Assembly (NCBI GenBank): GCA_030267965.1
Contig: BRYA01000529.1
Location: 1 to 31,895, forward strand
Length of the DNA: 31,895 bases
Direction: 5' to 3'
Origin: Triparma columacea
Lineage: Eukaryota > Sar > Bolidophyceae > Parmales > Triparmaceae
Shown: positions 29,268 to 31,895 of the stretch, piece by piece
Layout: every line of letters starts with the position of its first letter
Numbering within the stretch: the first letter of the stretch is position 1
Notes under the pieces: model-generated
Databases searched by the model: none
What the model was told of the DNA's origin: nothing
The model's input: the letters and a program-made list of their open reading frames with translations, nothing else
Translations under genes and position numbers: made by a program

Positions 29268-31895
29268 TCATGATGTCTGAACGCCCTGAAGAGCCATCGC
29301 TTGAAGACCCCCCACAATCTGCCCCAAGTCAGTCAATCCCTTGCATACGTGCAACTTATCTCCCTTGACGTTGACGTTGCCACAATCCCTGTCAGTTCCA
29401 GCGCCCTCCCCCTTGACCAGCTTTAGTTCCGTACCCTTTTCCCACATTTGACTGAAAGCAGGCTCAAGCTCCTTCACCTCCTTAAAGAGCTCCTCTCTTC
29501 CGAAGATGTACAGACCTAGCCTCGACCTACTCAACGCGACCACCAACCTCCTCACGTCCCTCAGGTGTCCCACCCTCTCAGTCCTGACTAAGCTCAGCAA
29601 AATAATGTCGTTCTGCTGTCCCTGATATTTGTCAACGGTGAAAACCTGGGGCAAAAACCTAAAGAGAACGTTGTTGCACCTGGCCCTGAGAACGTCCTCA
29701 ACGAGCGCCTTCTGGCCGTTATACGTGGTAAGGATGGTGATTTTTTTGGGGTCGTAACCAATGAGGACCATGTACTGGAACATGGCAACGACGTACTCGG
29801 CCTCTCCCAAGTTCTGGTAAAAGTAAGGCGTGGGGCAGTTCTCCCCTCTTCCCTCGTAATCCGCGACGTTGACAAACTGGGTGTTGTGGAGAAGGCCCCC
29901 GTTGGCCTTGAGGTAAGCCCCTTCTGAAGTGTTGGGCAAGGGCTTGAGGCCGCCGTAGCGCCACTCGTAGAGGGCGGCGATCTCGGGCCTGGCGCGTCCC
30001 TGAGAGTCGAGGGTGAAAGACTTAATGCCCAGCGAAATCATTCTTGCAAAGAAAGACTGAGAGAAGTTGCCCTTCTCGGCAAGGTCGCGGTCCTTCAATA
30101 TGGGTGGGAGCTGGTTGTGGTCGCCAAAGAGGCAGATGCGCTTGAGCCTCGTAGGGTCTTTCTGGAGAAGGAGCGGGATGAAGGTTTCGACCTCCAGCTG
30201 CTGGCCGGCCTCCTCGACGACGACAGAATCGTACTTGAAGCCCAGATTAATCAACTGATCCCTGGCGAGACCGGCGTGCGTGACGGTACAGGCGACAATC
30301 TTAGCCTGCTTGGTCAAGAGGTACTCGCTCCTCTTGCCCCCCCCCCTAAGAAGTTCGAAGGCGCGGAAGTCCTTCAGCTCGTCAAACAACTCCTGGAGCT
30401 TGTCAAAGTACGCCTTGGTGGCCTCCTCGCCAGTGGGCTCCGTTTCTCCCTTCAGCTCGCAGTACTTCTCGAAGGGGAATGGTGCGTCGGTTCCGTTTGA
30501 GTAGTAAAGCTGGATCCTAGCGATCACGTGGTGCTTGTTGAAGAGTTCCGCAGTCTCGCACGTGTAAGAAGATTCGCCGTTGGGACCCCTGTCGTTCTTA
30601 GAGCCAACGTAAAGGGACTCGGAGAGAAGCTGTACATCCTTGAGCAACAGTTCCCTCCTCGCCAGCGTGTATGCAACACGGCCCCTCTTAGTGAAGTCGT
30701 GAGTGGAATCTACATTGAGCTGCTTCTCGCCTCCGCCGAGACGAATCATATAGCGCTCGTCGACGATGTTGGTCGCCACAATCTTTTCGAAGAGGTCGTT
30801 AAGGGCGGCATTGGAGTGGGTGACCATGAGGATGCGCTGGTTGGGATAAGACCGCACGAGGTTGGTGATGATAGCAACTGCAGTATCGGTCTTTCCGGTA
30901 CCGGGCGGCCCCACGACAAGGGTCAAGCCAGGGTTGATGCCGGACTTGATGGCCTCAACTTGCACGGGGGTGAAGCGGGGTGTGGACTTCGTGTCGGTGG
31001 TTGGTTCATAGTGGGTCACGAAGACAGTCTTTTCGTCGAACTTGAGCTTCGATCCCTGGCCTTGGCCGGTGAAGGTGACCTTGTGGGAGGGGAACGATTC
31101 CTTAATGTGCTTGTCGTCCTGGAAGCAAGTTCCGAAGTCGATTGAGTCCGTGGGTTTTGGGACTCCAGGCGTGGTCTCGGCCCAACGTTTCATCTTTTCT
31201 CCTCCTCCCCAAGCGTCCTCGGGGTTTCCAAATCCCAAGAAGGTCGGTTCGAGCCACCGAGGTAAAGCGCTGGTGGTCTGGGAGATGGAATTGAGAGTCT
31301 GAAGGAAGGGTGGGGCGTTGTTGTTGACGGGATCCCGGCGCATGACGACATTAAATTCCTTGTAAACATCCAATTTGTTGGTCTTCTCGTCCATGTAGAA
31401 TTGCGTTGTGTCGAGATTCACCTTGATGTTGCGAATGGGGGAGGATGCGATTATGGGGTTGGAGCCCCACTGGTTAGTGAGCTCATTCCCGTCGTTGTCC
31501 GTGACGCTAGTGACCTTGCAGCCACGGACGCGCTCTACACCAAGCTGCCTTAGGTTAGTAGCCGGGACTGAGTTGTCGACCTTGGTTCCGTTGACGTTAA
31601 GAAGGTAGAGGTTAGCATCGTCCCAGTTGTCCCACTCACGCCTGATATTATCGTTGTACAGGGAAAGATCGATTGTGAATGTAGCCTCGACGACCCTGGG
31701 ATTAACTCGTCCGAGAAGCGGCTTGCCAACCTTGGTGACCTCGAAAGATGCAACCTTCGAGCAGTACTTGGACCAACCTCCGAATGTGGTGGTGGGAGGC
31801 TCGTCGTAGGTTGAACTTGGGTTCATCCTGGGGGACGGGGGGGGGGGGGGGTTAGAGGTTTAACTAGTACCAGGGTTGTCCATCAACATTTCCAC
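29268..31895 (-). CDS. Aquarius (AQR) intron-binding spliceosomal helicase, C-terminal two thirds (5' truncated by window edge)
   Basis: SF1 UPF1-like RNA helicase that binds introns upstream of the branch site in the spliceosome. The main exon is 31827-29268 and encodes 852 aa counted from the Met at 31824-31826. That Met is probably internal: it follows a CCCCAG acceptor, and FGGWSKYCSKVASFEV just downstream aligns with a mid-protein region of AQR (about 1450-1500 aa elsewhere). A likely upstream exon fragment is 31895-31871, with a 43-nt intron (31870-31828) and a Trp codon across the junction. Helicase motifs: Q-like RFTPVQVEAI, Walker A GPPGTGKTD (residue 306), motif Ia VTHSNAALNDLFEK, Walker B VVVEEAGQ, motif III GDHNQLPP, motif IV-V ILTTYNGQK and VDKYQGQQNDIILLSLVRT, motif VI RRLVVALSRSRLGLYIF. 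The domain is intact. The N-terminal ARM-like part lies beyond the window. Confidence 0.95.

Noticed and set aside
31245..31260. GGTTCGA word resembling a tRNA B box
   Set aside because: It lies in conserved AQR coding sequence with no A box or cloverleaf around it.
31824..31826. ATG as the true start of AQR
   Set aside because: The family has several hundred more N-terminal residues, and the sequence just downstream matches a mid-protein region.

Overview
The window is nuclear DNA of a eukaryote with a compact genome, most likely a flagellated single-celled protist or alga. The evidence is a full axonemal outer-arm dynein heavy chain, spliceosomal and ESCRT genes, and spliceosomal introns with GTGAG/GTAAG donors and C-rich acceptor tracts. 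A heterokont (stramenopile) alga, for example of the bolidophyte/Parmales kind, is my best guess from the mix of ankyrin-MYND paralogues and a glycine-rich bZIP. The sequence alone does not prove this. All gene names rest on recognising protein motifs by eye; no search was run.

Layout from left to right: (1) the 3' end of an FxFG-repeat, nucleoporin-like gene on + (2-487). (2) A 9-exon outer-arm dynein beta-type heavy chain on - (621-15385, about 4598 aa after splicing), whose last exon alone is 10.2 kb. (3) Head-to-head with it, a 2-exon VPS23/TSG101 ESCRT-I gene on + (15519-16829). (4) A small HSBP1-type coiled-coil gene on - (17120-17383). (5) A tandem array of three ankyrin-MYND zinc-finger genes on - (17833-21874) in visibly AT-richer DNA, with a perfect 401-bp direct repeat across the two intergenic spacers. 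(6) A 1-kb spacer with simple repeats. (7) An intronless bZIP gene on + (22922-24754). (8) A 4-exon cytosolic-type arginyl-tRNA synthetase with a GST-like N-terminal domain on - (24971-27818). (9) Head-to-head with it, a class II-like histone deacetylase on + (27944-29200). (10) The C-terminal two thirds of the Aquarius/AQR spliceosomal helicase on -, running off the right edge (29268-31895).

Most genes are housekeeping or flagellar and stand as close divergent or convergent pairs, with only 67 to 290 bp between coding ends. There is no operon-like pathway. The region most like an accessory or fast-evolving locus is the ankyrin-MYND array. Its spacers are identical between copies while the ankyrin coding parts differ, which points to recent unequal crossing-over or gene conversion. 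Other points of note are introns confined to the 5' third of the dynein gene, three PPxY motifs in VPS23, the GST-like extension on ArgRS, and G-rich tracts just beyond the stop codons of several genes. I found no tRNA, rRNA, CRISPR array, transposase or viral gene.
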